64,000 nt of DNA, taken from NCBI RefSeq assembly GCF_045278715.1, contig NZ_CP136420.1, forward strand, positions 248,001 to 312,000, given 5' to 3'. Both the position numbers and the translations under genes were made by a program. Positions 28,762-36,983 of this stretch are shown one piece after another. The notes beneath the pieces are model-generated. The model did no database searches, had not been told where the DNA came from, and saw only the letters and a list, made by a program, of their open reading frames with translations. Numbering within the stretch: the stretch's first letter is position 1; the number at the start of each line of letters is the position of its first letter. The stretch comes from Neomoorella carbonis (GTDB lineage Bacteria; Bacillota; DSM-521; Neomoorellales; Neomoorellaceae).

Positions 28762-31038
28762 ATGGACAAAGAAGAATTATTGTCCCTCATGCGTACCCGT
28801 TCTTACCGGCCTATGACGGCGGCGGAGCTCATGGCCGCCCTGGGAGCGGACGATGAGGAAGCCTTCCGGGAATTGCTCCATTCCCTGGAACAGGAGGGTT
28901 ATATTGTTCGCACCCGCAAGGATAAATACGGCCTGCCGGAAAAGATGGGCCTGGTCAGCGGCCTCCTCCAGGCTTCAACAAAAGGTTACGCCTTTGTCGT
29001 GCCCCGGGAAAAGGAGCAGGCCGATGTTTATATCAGCGCCCTTAATCTCAACGGGGCCATGCACGGGGATTTCGTTCTGGCCAGAATTTTGCCCGGGACC
29101 ACGGGGCGCCGGCAGGAGGGAGAAATCATCCGCGTCCTGCAGCGGGCCAACAAGCGAGTAGTGGGAACCTTTACCGCTGCCGGTCATTTGAGCTTTGTAG
29201 TGCCCGATGATGCCCGTTTAAACCAGGATATCCTTATTCCTCCCGGTAATTCTCAGGGTGCCAGGGAAAAGGATAAAGTCGTCGTGGAAATTACCCGCTG
29301 GCCGGAGGCCCGGCGCAATCCCGAGGGCCGGGTGGTGGAAATCCTGGGCCAGGCGGGCCGGCCGGGAGTGGACGTTTTAAGCATTATCAAAAAGTACGAC
29401 CTGGAGTCGGAGTTTCCCCCTGAGGTTTTACGCGAAGCCGAAGGCTTAAGCAAAGGGTTCGGCCCCCCGGAGCTGGCCGGGCGCCGGGACCTGCGGGAAT
29501 GGCGTCTGGTAACCATTGACGGTGCTGATGCCCGCGATCTGGATGACGCCGTGTCCGTGGAGCTTTTACCCGATGGTAATTACCTCCTGGGAGTACATAT
29601 TGCCGACGTCAGCTTCTACGTCCGGGAAGGCAGTGCCCTGGACCGGGAGGCCTTCAACCGGGGCACGAGCGTCTACTTTGTGGACCGGGTTATCCCCATG
29701 CTGCCGCCCCGGTTATCCAATGACCTCTGTTCGTTAAATGCCGGGGAAGACCGCCTGGCCGTAACGGCCCTGATGACGATCACGCCGCGGGGTACAGTAA
29801 AAAGTTACGAGCTTTTCCCTTCAATTATCCGCGTGCGCGAGCGCATGACCTACGACGCTGTCCGGCGCATCCTGGAAGACGGCGATCCGGAACTGCTGGA
29901 GCGTTACCGGGAACTGGTGCCGGATTTCCGGCTCATGGCCAGGCTGGCGGCAATTTTGCGGCAGCGGCGGGAGAAACGGGGGGCTATTGATTTTGATTTC
30001 CCGGAGGCCAGAGTGGAACTTGACGATCAGGGCCTGCCGGTGGCCGTTATCCCGCGCCGGCGTTCGGTGGCCGAAGGAATTATTGAAGAATTTATGATCG
30101 CCGCCAATGAAGTGGTGGCCCGGCACCTGTACGAGCTGGCCGTTCCTGCCGTTTACCGCGTCCACGAGGAACCGGCGCCGGATAAGATGGAAGAACTGAA
30201 TAAGTTTCTGGCCTTCTTTGGGCTGCAGATCAGGCCCGGGCGGGATGGGCGCGTTAAACCCCGCGCTTTCCAGGAAATCCTCCTTAACGTCAAAGGGCGG
30301 CCGGAGGAGCGGGTCATCAGTACCGTCATGCTGCGTTCCATGATGCACGCCCGTTACGCCGGCCAGTGCCTGGGACACTTTGGCCTGGCCTCGCCTTACT
30401 ACTGCCATTTTACCTCGCCCATCCGCCGCTACCCGGACCTGGTTGTGCACCGCATTTTGCGGGAGACCTGGTCCCCGGCAGGTTTAACGGCGGACCGCAT
30501 GGCGAAACTCGACGCCTTTGTGGCCCTGGCTGCGGCCCGGGCTTCGGAAAGGGAAAAGGTGGCTGAGGAAGCCGAGCGGGAAGCCCTGGATTTGAAGAAG
30601 GTCCAGTATATGGAACGCCATGTGGGAGCGACCTTTCCCGGAGTTATCAGCGGTGTGGTACCCTATGGCTTCTTTGTGGAATTGGAAAATACCGTCGAAG
30701 GCCTGGTCCATGTATCTACCCTGACTGACGATTATTACCATTATCAGGAAGACCAGCTGGCCCTGGTAGGCGAGCACACCGGCAGGGTATTCCGCATCGG
30801 CCAGCCGGTAGAAGTGGTGGTGGCGAGGGCCAACGTTGAGGCCCGGCAGGTGGATTTTGAGCTGGTCAAACCGGAAGCTGCGGTAGAGACCGGGCGCGGG
30901 CCGGTAGCCGCAATGAAAGGCCGGCGGAAGGTTAAATCGCGAAGAAAGGAAACTGTCCCGGTGGGGAGCAAGACCGGGAGTAAAATTTGCGGCCAGAACC
31001 GGCGTAAACGGAATAAAGCCCCCCGGGGCCGTTTATAA
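28762..31038 (+). CDS. rnr: Ribonuclease R
   Basis: A 758-residue exoribonuclease. Order: N-terminal winged helix (residues ~1-65), cold-shock/OB domains, the RNB catalytic core with DGADARDLDDAVSVE (metal aspartates) and HFTSPIRRYPDLVVHR, then an S1 domain (ISGVVPYGFFVELEN) and a Lys/Arg-rich tail. It degrades structured RNA 3' to 5' and works with tmRNA-SmpB on nonstop mRNAs, matching its neighbours. Confidence 0.96.
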   Translation: MDKEELLSLMRTRSYRPMTAAELMAALGADDEEAFRELLHSLEQEGYIVRTRKDKYGLPEKMGLVSGLLQASTKGYAFVVPREKEQADVYISALNLNGAMHGDFVLARILPGTTGRRQEGEIIRVLQRANKRVVGTFTAAGHLSFVVPDDARLNQDILIPPGNSQGAREKDKVVVEITRWPEARRNPEGRVVEILGQAGRPGVDVLSIIKKYDLESEFPPEVLREAEGLSKGFGPPELAGRRDLREWRLVTIDGADARDLDDAVSVELLPDGNYLLGVHIADVSFYVREGSALDREAFNRGTSVYFVDRVIPMLPPRLSNDLCSLNAGEDRLAVTALMTITPRGTVKSYELFPSIIRVRERMTYDAVRRILEDGDPELLERYRELVPDFRLMARLAAILRQRREKRGAIDFDFPEARVELDDQGLPVAVIPRRRSVAEGIIEEFMIAANEVVARHLYELAVPAVYRVHEEPAPDKMEELNKFLAFFGLQIRPGRDGRVKPRAFQEILLNVKGRPEERVISTVMLRSMMHARYAGQCLGHFGLASPYYCHFTSPIRRYPDLVVHRILRETWSPAGLTADRMAKLDAFVALAAARASEREKVAEEAEREALDLKKVQYMERHVGATFPGVISGVVPYGFFVELENTVEGLVHVSTLTDDYYHYQEDQLALVGEHTGRVFRIGQPVEVVVARANVEARQVDFELVKPEAAVETGRGPVAAMKGRRKVKSRRKETVPVGSKTGSKICGQNRRKRNKAPRGRL

Positions 31039-31079
31039 TAGCCATAGATATTACTCTTTCTAGCAAAGGAGGCAGGGTT

Positions 31080-31346
31080 ATGCCCCGGCGGGTAGCAGTG
31101 GAAAAGGATCTAAGCGCTATTGGCGATCACCTGGCAGAAAACGGACTCGAGGTCGAGCGGGTGGATATGACCGACCTGACGCCGTCCCGCTTGCAGGGCT
31201 ACGGGGCCGTCGTTGTTAGCGGGCAGACAACCAACTTTATGGGTATGGAAGATATAAAAGCAAAGGTACCGGTAATTGAAGCTGCAGGCAGGACGGCGGA
31301 TGAAATTACAGCTATGGTGAAAGAACGTCTGCAGCTGCAAGATTAG
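31080..31346 (+). CDS. UPF0180 (YkuS-like) protein
   Basis: An 88-residue protein, MPRRVAVEKDLSAIGDHLAE at the N-terminus and GYGAVVVSGQTTNFMGM in the middle, matching the YkuS/UPF0180 family. Unknown function, frequent in spore-formers. AAAGGAGG site. Confidence 0.8.
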   Translation: MPRRVAVEKDLSAIGDHLAENGLEVERVDMTDLTPSRLQGYGAVVVSGQTTNFMGMEDIKAKVPVIEAAGRTADEITAMVKERLQLQD

Positions 31347-31365
31347 GTAGAAACTGGGCGGCCCC

Positions 31366-31395
31366 TTGAGTTACCCCTGTTTGGTGTGTTATAAT
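31366..31395 (+). promoter_or_regulatory. Sigma-A promoter of smpB(-ssrA)
   Basis: TTGAGT - 18 bp - TATAAT, ~30 bp before smpB. Because only 3 bp separate smpB from ssrA, it may also drive tmRNA. Confidence 0.7.
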
Positions 31396-31424
31396 AAACA
31401 GGCGGGAGAGCAGGAGTGACATCG

Positions 31425-31892
31425 ATGGGCCGCCAGGTAAAAATTGTGACGGACAACCGTCGTGCCCGTCACGATTATTTTATCTTAGAGACGTATGAAG
31501 CAGGTATTGCCCTTACCGGTACTGAAGTTAAATCCCTGCGCAGCGGTAAGGCCAATATCAAGGATAGCTACGCCCGGGTCGAAAATGGCGAGCTGATTCT
31601 CCATGATATGCACATTAGCCCCTATGAACAGGGGAACCGTTTTAACCACGAACCGCGCCGGCCGCGGCGCCTGCTCATGCACCGTTACGAGATCCAACGC
31701 CTGTACGGCAAGATCCGGGAAAAGGGTTTGACCCTGATACCGTTAAAGGTATATTTCAATGAACGCGGCCGGGCCAAGGTTGAGCTGGCCCTGGCCAAAG
31801 GCAAGCGCCTCTACGACAAAAGGGAAGATATCGCCGCCCGCGATGCCCAGCGGGAAATCGCTAAAGCCTTGCGTGAACGGCAGAAGTTTTAA
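31425..31892 (+). CDS. smpB: SsrA-binding protein SmpB
   Basis: A 155-residue SmpB, the tmRNA partner in trans-translation. VTDNRRARHDYFI, LTGTEVKSLRSGKANIKDSY, GLTLIPLKVYF and GKRLYDKREDIAARDAQRE are all family signatures. ATG 31425 gives the normal N-terminus (GTG 31416 is also in frame). It ends 3 bp before the tmRNA gene. Confidence 0.96.
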   Translation: MGRQVKIVTDNRRARHDYFILETYEAGIALTGTEVKSLRSGKANIKDSYARVENGELILHDMHISPYEQGNRFNHEPRRPRRLLMHRYEIQRLYGKIREKGLTLIPLKVYFNERGRAKVELALAKGKRLYDKREDIAARDAQREIAKALRERQKF

Positions 31893-31895
31893 CAT

Positions 31896-32252
31896 GGGGG
31901 CGTAATGGTTTCGACGGGGGTAGCATTGGCAGTAGTAGCCAGGCGAGATCCCACCTGCTCGTTAAACGGTGGAAAGGCTATAAGTGCCGAAGATAATTTA
32001 GCTCTGGCTGCTTAATTTAAAGCGGCCCATCCGCCTGGTCCCGGCCTGCGGGGACCAGTAGCGGGTGTCAAATCTAGCAGGCTACCGGCAAGGCCCCGGC
32101 CTGGGGGCCTCAAGGGAAATCCTAATCAGGCTGGCCTGAGGGCATCCGGTTTCCGGGAGGCCCGATGGCGAGAAGCAAAACGGAAACTATCCTGGTAGAA
32201 GCTACTGTGGGTGCACCTTCGGACGGGGGTTCGACTCCCCCCGCCTCCACCA
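31896..32252 (+). ncRNA. ssrA: Transfer-messenger RNA
   Basis: Begins GGGGGCGTAATGGTTTCGAC, the canonical tmRNA 5' end, and ends GGGGGTTCGACTCCCCC-CGCCTCCACCA, giving the T-arm and an acceptor stem (GGGGGC with GCCTCC). The tag frame at 31986-32015 encodes AEDNLALAA followed by TAA. Pseudoknot-rich sequence lies between. Length ~357 nt is normal. The 3' 13 bp are the attachment core of the integrated element, and the 3' end is regenerated intact. Confidence 0.96.
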
Positions 32253-33745
32253 CTCATATCCCCGTTCAGGTCAATCTTTAAGACGACCTGGATTTCTTCT
32301 GGATAAACAACAACTTTATCCAAATAGCGATCTATTAAAGCCTTGTAACCCTCAGGTTGCGAGGCTTTTTTGCGTTCAAGCTTCAGATATCTAATTATCA
32401 TTTCCTGGCTAAAAGCGGGGAGGGAAAGTTTTTGTTCCAGGTCGGCTTTCAGGGCCTCCAGCCTTGCCAGCCTATTTTTATGTTCCCGTAGTTTCTGTCC
32501 GATTAAATCCAGACCCACAGCGCCACTTTCAATAGCAGCGATAAGGTTGTCCATCTTTTTCTGGGTGTCAATTATTTCTTTGGTAATACCATCTATCTCC
32601 CTCCGGGACTTATCAATGGTTGTCTTATATTGCTCTTCTATTCTAGAGGCCAGGATCGGGATGGCCCTGTCGCTTAAAATCCGGTCCTTTATCTCCTGGA
32701 TGACGTAAGCCTCAATAGCCTTTTTCCCTATAGACTTATTTCTGCAGTCCTTTTCCCTTTTTCGCCGGCTGCATTTATAAGTAGGCTGGCGAAGTTTTTT
32801 CCCGGTAGTACCCGGATCGCCGACATAAGGGCTTTTGCAGAGGCCGCAGAATATTTTCCCGGACAGGAGATAGTCTAATTTTGCTTTATTTGCGGCCCCT
32901 TTATATTTCCTAGCCGCCCGCTTTTTTTGGACGGCGTCAAAAACTTCTTCCTCCACGATTGCCGGCACACCTCCAGGTATCTTTATGATTTCCTCTTCGG
33001 GTTTGCTTTCATGGTTATTCCGCTTGCCGGCCACCTTCGCCCTGGAACGGTCCCATATATAAACGCCTTTATATTTCTCGTTAGCAAGAATCTCGGTAAA
33101 GGAGTTTTTGTTAAAAGGCCGGCCGGCTTTAGTTTGGTATCCTTTGAGGTTTAATTCTTCGGCCAGGGCGGTATAGCTTACCCCCTCCAGCACTCGCTGG
33201 AAAATAAGCCTGACTGCTTCGGCTTCCTTATCGTTGATAACGTATTTTTTCGTTTGGGGGTCAACGTCATAACCCAGGGGAGGCAGGCCGCCGTTATGCT
33301 TGCACTCATAGGCGTTTTCCTTCATGCCTTTCCGGGCCTCTCTGGCCAGGTTCTTTGAATAGTATTCGGCCATACCTTCCAGGACACTTTCCAGGATGAC
33401 GGATTCCGGGCTGTCGTCCAGGGGCTCCAGGACACTTTCTAGCCGTACCCCATTTTTCTTTAATTCCCGCCGGTAAAAGGCGCTGTCATACCGGTTCCGG
33501 GCAAAACGATCCAGCTTGTGGACCAGGACCACCTCTACCTGCAGGAGACCGGAAGTTATATCGCGGATCATTTGCAAGAAGGCGGGCCGGTCATCGGTCG
33601 TGGCCGAGCGGGCTTCGTCGGTATATTCTTTTATGATGGTATAGCCTTTTTGCTGGGCGTAGTCCCGGATAGCTCGGAGTTGGGCGGTGATGCTTTCTTC
33701 GCGCTGGTTGTCAGAAGAGAAACGAGCATAGGCCACGGCTTTCAT
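32126..33745 (-). CDS. Large serine recombinase (integrase)
   Basis: A 539-residue serine integrase. Resolvase domain: AYARFSSDNQREESITAQL (catalytic Ser near residue 10), LVHKLDRFARNRYD; recombinase domain ~160-260; zinc ribbon (CGLCKSPYVG ... CSRRKREKDC) near 305-335; a long coiled coil ~370-440. Residues ~499-539, starting GGGGGSRTPVRR, are read from the antisense of the tmRNA 3' half, so integration supplies this C-terminus. It most likely catalyses attP x attB recombination in ssrA. It lies next to attL, as expected. Confidence 0.92.
   Translation of the reverse strand: MKAVAYARFSSDNQREESITAQLRAIRDYAQQKGYTIIKEYTDEARSATTDDRPAFLQMIRDITSGLLQVEVVLVHKLDRFARNRYDSAFYRRELKKNGVRLESVLEPLDDSPESVILESVLEGMAEYYSKNLAREARKGMKENAYECKHNGGLPPLGYDVDPQTKKYVINDKEAEAVRLIFQRVLEGVSYTALAEELNLKGYQTKAGRPFNKNSFTEILANEKYKGVYIWDRSRAKVAGKRNNHESKPEEEIIKIPGGVPAIVEEEVFDAVQKKRAARKYKGAANKAKLDYLLSGKIFCGLCKSPYVGDPGTTGKKLRQPTYKCSRRKREKDCRNKSIGKKAIEAYVIQEIKDRILSDRAIPILASRIEEQYKTTIDKSRREIDGITKEIIDTQKKMDNLIAAIESGAVGLDLIGQKLREHKNRLARLEALKADLEQKLSLPAFSQEMIIRYLKLERKKASQPEGYKALIDRYLDKVVVYPEEIQVVLKIDLNGDMSGGGGGSRTPVRRCTHSSFYQDSFRFASRHRASRKPDALRPA
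32240..32252 (+). other. attL core in ssrA 3' end
   Basis: CCCGCCTCCACCA, the acceptor strand of tmRNA, repeated exactly at 52026-52038. Flanking sequence diverges on the element side (CTCATATCC versus GTCTTATCC beyond attR), which itself looks like a relict of an earlier insertion. Confidence 0.75.
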
Positions 33746-33907
33746 TAAAGTTTATTACCCCCAATAGATTTACTACGCATAAAAGCAATACAGGTGATAC
33801 AAGCAAGCGTTATCAAGAATATGTAACGTAACGTTATTTATTGGACTTTGAGTATTTATTTTAGGTATAGTACAATTAAGATAAGGGAATAATAAAAAAG
33901 AGAAGAT

Positions 33908-33979
33908 GGCGTCACTGCTTCCGAAGCCTATGGTTTATACCATATGGTTATTCGATTTTCGAATAGGAAGTAGGACGCC
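33908..33979. terminator. Multi-stem structured bidirectional hairpin
   Basis: Outer arms GGCGTC-A-CTGCTTCC and GGAAG-TAG-GACGCC enclose inner hairpins TATGGT-TTAT-ACCATA and ATTCGA-TTT-TCGAAT. T-runs flank both sides (TTATTTTTTT on plus; the A-run at 33891-33900 on minus). It can end the minus-strand DUF3800 transcript but is more complex than a simple terminator. The 160 bp between it and the integrase start hold no other gene. Confidence 0.6.
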
Positions 33980-33981
33980 TC

Positions 33982-34722
33982 TTATTTTTTTGCATTAAAT
34001 AGCCAGATGTTAAATAAGTGATTGGGCATAGTGCGTATTTTTAGATCGGACCATCCTAAGCGCCTTGCTATATAATTTGCTAAATTAACTTTGGCATCAG
34101 AAGCATTGGGCACAAGATGAAAATCATGGTAATGATAACCTATAGCGCCCATTAATATATCTGCTATTTGGATTAAATTAGAGGCTTTTGCTGGCTTTGC
34201 TTCAATGTTTTTTACTACTTCTATGCTTTTATCTAAGCCATGCATCTTGCGTAAACCTCTATTAAGAACAATTTGCAAAGCAGATAGCCTGGTGGATTTT
34301 TCGTTTGGTCTATCGGCTAAAGTGATTATATAATTGTGTTTAACTATAATGCCATGAAGCAATAGTTGGTAATAAAATTTGTAAAAGCCGAGTTCGGCGT
34401 CTTTTTTATTTATAGGGGCATCGAGGGGATATTTTACTGTATCAATGACGATACTTTTAAAGGCTACTTTGTGTTGGTTAAAGAAATCAAAAAATATATC
34501 TACAAAACCCTGGTATTCTTTGAATTTTTGTTTTCGTACTCTGGTCCATTTTAGGTGGGAATTTTGTAACCCATAATTTTCTCGGAATGTGTGGCAGGCA
34601 TCTTCATATTCAGGTATATATTTTTGAGGTACCCAAATGCCAGCGAGTATCATATACCTGGCTTTTGTCTGCCGGCTTTCATCACAAAATACCCGGATAA
34701 CCTCACGATTTTCCGATGGCAA
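33982..34722 (-). CDS. DUF3800 protein (RNase H-like fold)
   Basis: A 246-residue protein matching DUF3800: VFCDESRQTKARYMILAGIWV near the N-terminus (Asp-Glu-Ser acidic motif), a central IVIDTVKYPL, and the C-terminal ASNLIQIADILMGAIGY with the conserved Gln-x-Ala-Asp. The family has an RNase H-like fold and occurs as mobile-element or defence cargo; activity on a particular nucleic acid is unproven. AT-richer than the core genome, consistent with transfer. Confidence 0.75.
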   Translation of the reverse strand: MPSENREVIRVFCDESRQTKARYMILAGIWVPQKYIPEYEDACHTFRENYGLQNSHLKWTRVRKQKFKEYQGFVDIFFDFFNQHKVAFKSIVIDTVKYPLDAPINKKDAELGFYKFYYQLLLHGIIVKHNYIITLADRPNEKSTRLSALQIVLNRGLRKMHGLDKSIEVVKNIEAKPAKASNLIQIADILMGAIGYHYHDFHLVPNASDAKVNLANYIARRLGWSDLKIRTMPNHLFNIWLFNAKK

Positions 34723-34756
34723 AAAGGTTCCTCCCCTAATATCTTTTTAATAATAA

Positions 34757-34831
34757 TTACCTTCCTACCTCAAACACCGCCGCCACTTCCCTCACAAACA
34801 AATCAGCATTTATTACTTGAAAACCTGGCAT
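34757..34831 (-). pseudogene. C-terminal remnant of an ImmA-like protease gene
   Basis: Minus-strand frame ending in NADLFVREVAAVFEVGR and TAA, nearly the same as the C-terminus of the intact ImmA gene (DADLFVREIAAGFEAGK) at 35409. Only ~24 codons remain. Together the two copies flank the Mrr-like gene. Confidence 0.7.
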
Positions 34832-34843
34832 ATAAGACGGCTT

Positions 34844-35377
34844 TCATGCAGAAACACCCTTCTCTTTTTCCAGGTATTTTAGCAAGGCATTTCTATCCAT
34901 AAGGGTTACTCCTGTCTTTTTGGCTTCTTCTATCGCCTGTTCCGTAAAATACTGGTTAGTAATTATCATGGCATAATGACAATTATAATACTGCTTACCC
35001 CTTAAAGCTTCTCCTATTACTTTAGCCCCTACTCTTCCATTTCTGTTAGACAATTTTTTTGCTTGTACCGCTACCCTGGCACCTCCAGAGCCAATAAGAA
35101 TAAGATCCGCCCCGTGATCTTTATACCCGCGTTTTAATTCAACCTTATAACCCAGGTGATTAAATAAAATCTTTAAACGGATCTCGAAGTCGCGGCCAGA
35201 CATTTGATCTATCTCTAATATTCCAGTGCTTTTTAACCTGTTATATCTAATGGTGTCTATTAGGTATTCAATAAAATACTTAATAATAAGGAGCATTAAA
35301 GGTATAGCCGATAATTCCAATATAATCCATAGTAATTGCATGATCATTTTAAAAGTGATTATTTGTCCCATTGGCAT
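34844..35377 (-). CDS. Membrane-anchored Mrr-type restriction endonuclease
   Basis: A 177-residue protein: a strongly hydrophobic N-terminus (residues ~10-40, one or two helices) and then a PD-(D/E)xK domain of the Mrr_cat type: SGRDFEIRLKILFNHLGYKVEL, the catalytic Asp in KDHGADLIL and the QAKK motif (VAVQAKKLS). Such topology occurs in restriction or defence nucleases tethered to the membrane. It lies between two ImmA C-terminal copies, suggesting later insertion. Confidence 0.8.
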   Translation of the reverse strand: MPMGQIITFKMIMQLLWIILELSAIPLMLLIIKYFIEYLIDTIRYNRLKSTGILEIDQMSGRDFEIRLKILFNHLGYKVELKRGYKDHGADLILIGSGGARVAVQAKKLSNRNGRVGAKVIGEALRGKQYYNCHYAMIITNQYFTEQAIEEAKKTGVTLMDRNALLKYLEKEKGVSA

Positions 35378-35408
35378 GTCCTCTTTTTAATTTTCTTGCT
35401 ATCTATTT

Positions 35409-35771
35409 TTATTTCCCCGCCTCAAATCCTGCAGCTATTTCCCTCACAAACAAATCAGCATCCTGCTCAAACCCAAGATGCTGGCAATCTATGCCTACTA
35501 TGTACATCCCTTTGGGCATCGTTTCAATAATGTGGTGAACCTCATGAAAAAGCACTTTTTCTTTGGCTTCTGGCGCCAGGCTATTATTGAAAATAATATG
35601 ATAATGACCTCGCCGGCAATAATAAACCATAGCATATATTTCCCCGGGAAGATCCTCCTGGCCGGTAAATATACCAAAGGCCCGCATTATTTCGTCAAAA
35701 GGGATTGTCCCATCTAACAGCGCCCGGACCAATTGATATTTAGGGAGAGTTTGCAATTCGTCTTTGGTCAA
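35409..35771 (-). CDS. ImmA/IrrE-type metallopeptidase
   Basis: A 120-residue zinc protease with the HExxH motif in LFHEVHHIIETM. In ICEBs1 and related elements ImmA cleaves the element repressor to trigger induction. It follows the XRE repressor by 11 bp on the same strand, so it is probably the antirepressor of this element. Confidence 0.8.
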   Translation of the reverse strand: MTKDELQTLPKYQLVRALLDGTIPFDEIMRAFGIFTGQEDLPGEIYAMVYYCRRGHYHIIFNNSLAPEAKEKVLFHEVHHIIETMPKGMYIVGIDCQHLGFEQDADLFVREIAAGFEAGK

Positions 35772-35782
35772 GGCGGTTACCC

Positions 35783-36190
35783 CTACTCCATGGCGTCCTC
35801 TTCATCTTCTATGGCTTTTATTACCTTAATGATTTTCTTTATAGCGGCAGGCGACAGTGGGCGGACCTGTTTAAAAAGAAGCTGTAAGTCTTGGCGATGG
35901 GTCAGTTCCTTCCAGAAGGCCATAAGCTCGGGGTCGTCGGATATAGCGGCTTCGATTTTTTGTTCGGGGGTATGGGGGTCGTCGGTGCGGCCAAGAAGAT
36001 AGTCCACGCTGCAGCCGAAAAAGTCGGCGAGGCGCTGGAGGGTTTCGGGGTCGGGAGTACGTTCGCCTGTCTCGTATTTAGCTATGGCCCAGTATGATAA
36101 TTTAACAGCCTTAGCCAATTCATCACGGCTAATCTGTTTTTCTTCTCGTAATTCTTTAAGGCGTTCTTTAAAGTTAGCCACAGACTTCAC
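35783..36190 (-). CDS. XRE-family repressor (ImmR/CI-like)
   Basis: A 135-residue protein with an N-terminal HTH (LREEKQISRDELAKAVKLSY, AKYETGERTPDPETLQRLAD) and a C-terminal helical region. It is divergent from a Cro-like gene and faces GGAC-N5-GTCC operators; likely the lysogeny-type repressor and the substrate of ImmA next door. Confidence 0.85.
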   Translation of the reverse strand: MKSVANFKERLKELREEKQISRDELAKAVKLSYWAIAKYETGERTPDPETLQRLADFFGCSVDYLLGRTDDPHTPEQKIEAAISDDPELMAFWKELTHRQDLQLLFKQVRPLSPAAIKKIIKVIKAIEDEEDAME

Positions 36191-36230
36191 CTACTATAAA
36201 TTTCCTGCTGAAATAATTTTAGCACATAAT

Positions 36231-36326
36231 GTCCAGTCAAAAAATATTTTGGACGGAGGGGGAAATTGTTATTGACTTTGGACGAAACGTCCATTATAAT
36301 AAGTTTAGCAATAGGACGAAATGTCC
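36231..36326. promoter_or_regulatory. Rightward promoter with repressor operators
   Basis: TTGACT (36272-36277) - 17 bp - TATAAT (36295-36300) is a near-perfect promoter; its spacer contains GGACGAAACGTCC (36280-36292). A second operator, GGACGAAATGTCC (36314-36326), lies downstream, and GTCC/GGAC half sites at 36231-36254 cover the divergent side. Binding at the spacer would exclude polymerase. Confidence 0.8.
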
Positions 36327-36345
36327 AGGCGGGAGGTGATCGAAG

Positions 36346-36597
36346 ATGCGAAAGGTGCTTAGGGATGCGCGTATAGCCAAGAAAATTCCAGTTTCTGAAA
36401 TGGCACGCCGGCTCAATATTTCAGCCTCATTCTACTATAAAATTGAACAAGGCATTCGTAATCCTACTATAGACCTTGCGAAAGCAATAGCGGATATTCT
36501 TGAAAGCACCATTGATGAGCTTTTTTGTACCTATGACTTGGACAATTCGTCCAGAAACTCTGAAGACCCCGCCCCTGCCGAGGCGGTAAACCAATAA
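36346..36597 (+). CDS. Cro-like XRE regulator
   Basis: An 83-residue HTH protein (ARIAKKIPVSEMARRLNISA, FYYKIEQGIRNPTIDLAKAI), first gene of the rightward operon behind GGGAGGTGAT. Probably binds the same operators as the divergent repressor. An additional operator copy lies inside its 3' coding end. Confidence 0.8.
   Translation: MRKVLRDARIAKKIPVSEMARRLNISASFYYKIEQGIRNPTIDLAKAIADILESTIDELFCTYDLDNSSRNSEDPAPAEAVNQ
36540..36552. promoter_or_regulatory. Intragenic operator copy
   Basis: GGACAATTCGTCC, matching GGAC-N5-GTCC, inside the end of the Cro-like gene. Could act as a roadblock or looping site. Confidence 0.5.
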
Positions 36598-36610
36598 GGA
36601 GGCGAACACC

Positions 36611-36811
36611 ATGCCTCTCTACCTGATTAAAGTCACCGCCAAACGGGAAGGGAGCCAGATCTCCACAACGAGGGAGGAGGTGGTACAGGAGCTCCCGCCC
36701 GATCCGCACTACTGGGATGCGGCGGTAAAAGTTTTCCTGGATCAGATGATAGCTGAGGGTTTGTTGCTGGGGCCAGAACAGAATCAATCAATGAAGGTGA
36801 CGGCTCAATGA
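36611..36811 (+). CDS. Small hypothetical protein
   Basis: A 66-residue, mixed-charge protein (MPLYLIKVTAKREG...) behind AAGGAGGCG. No family recognised. Early gene of the rightward operon, 13 bp after the Cro-like gene. Confidence 0.55.
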   Translation: MPLYLIKVTAKREGSQISTTREEVVQELPPDPHYWDAAVKVFLDQMIAEGLLLGPEQNQSMKVTAQ

Positions 36812-36872
36812 AGCTCTCTACAAAATAATACCACTACAATGCATCAAATTCAGTCGATTAGAGGGATAAACA

Positions 36873-36965
36873 ATGAAAATTCGTGATTACATCCTGGATG
36901 CTATTTCTATTATTACCTTGCTGGCCTCTACTTATATATTTTTTTACATTATCGCTCCAAATTAA
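36873..36965 (+). CDS. 30-residue single-helix membrane peptide
   Basis: MKIRDYILDAISIITLL then a hydrophobic run ending FFYIIAPN. Ribosome site GAGGGATAA. Resembles tiny membrane peptides of phages; function unknown. Confidence 0.5.
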   Translation: MKIRDYILDAISIITLLASTYIFFYIIAPN

Positions 36966-36983
36966 AAAGGGGGAAGCAGAATT

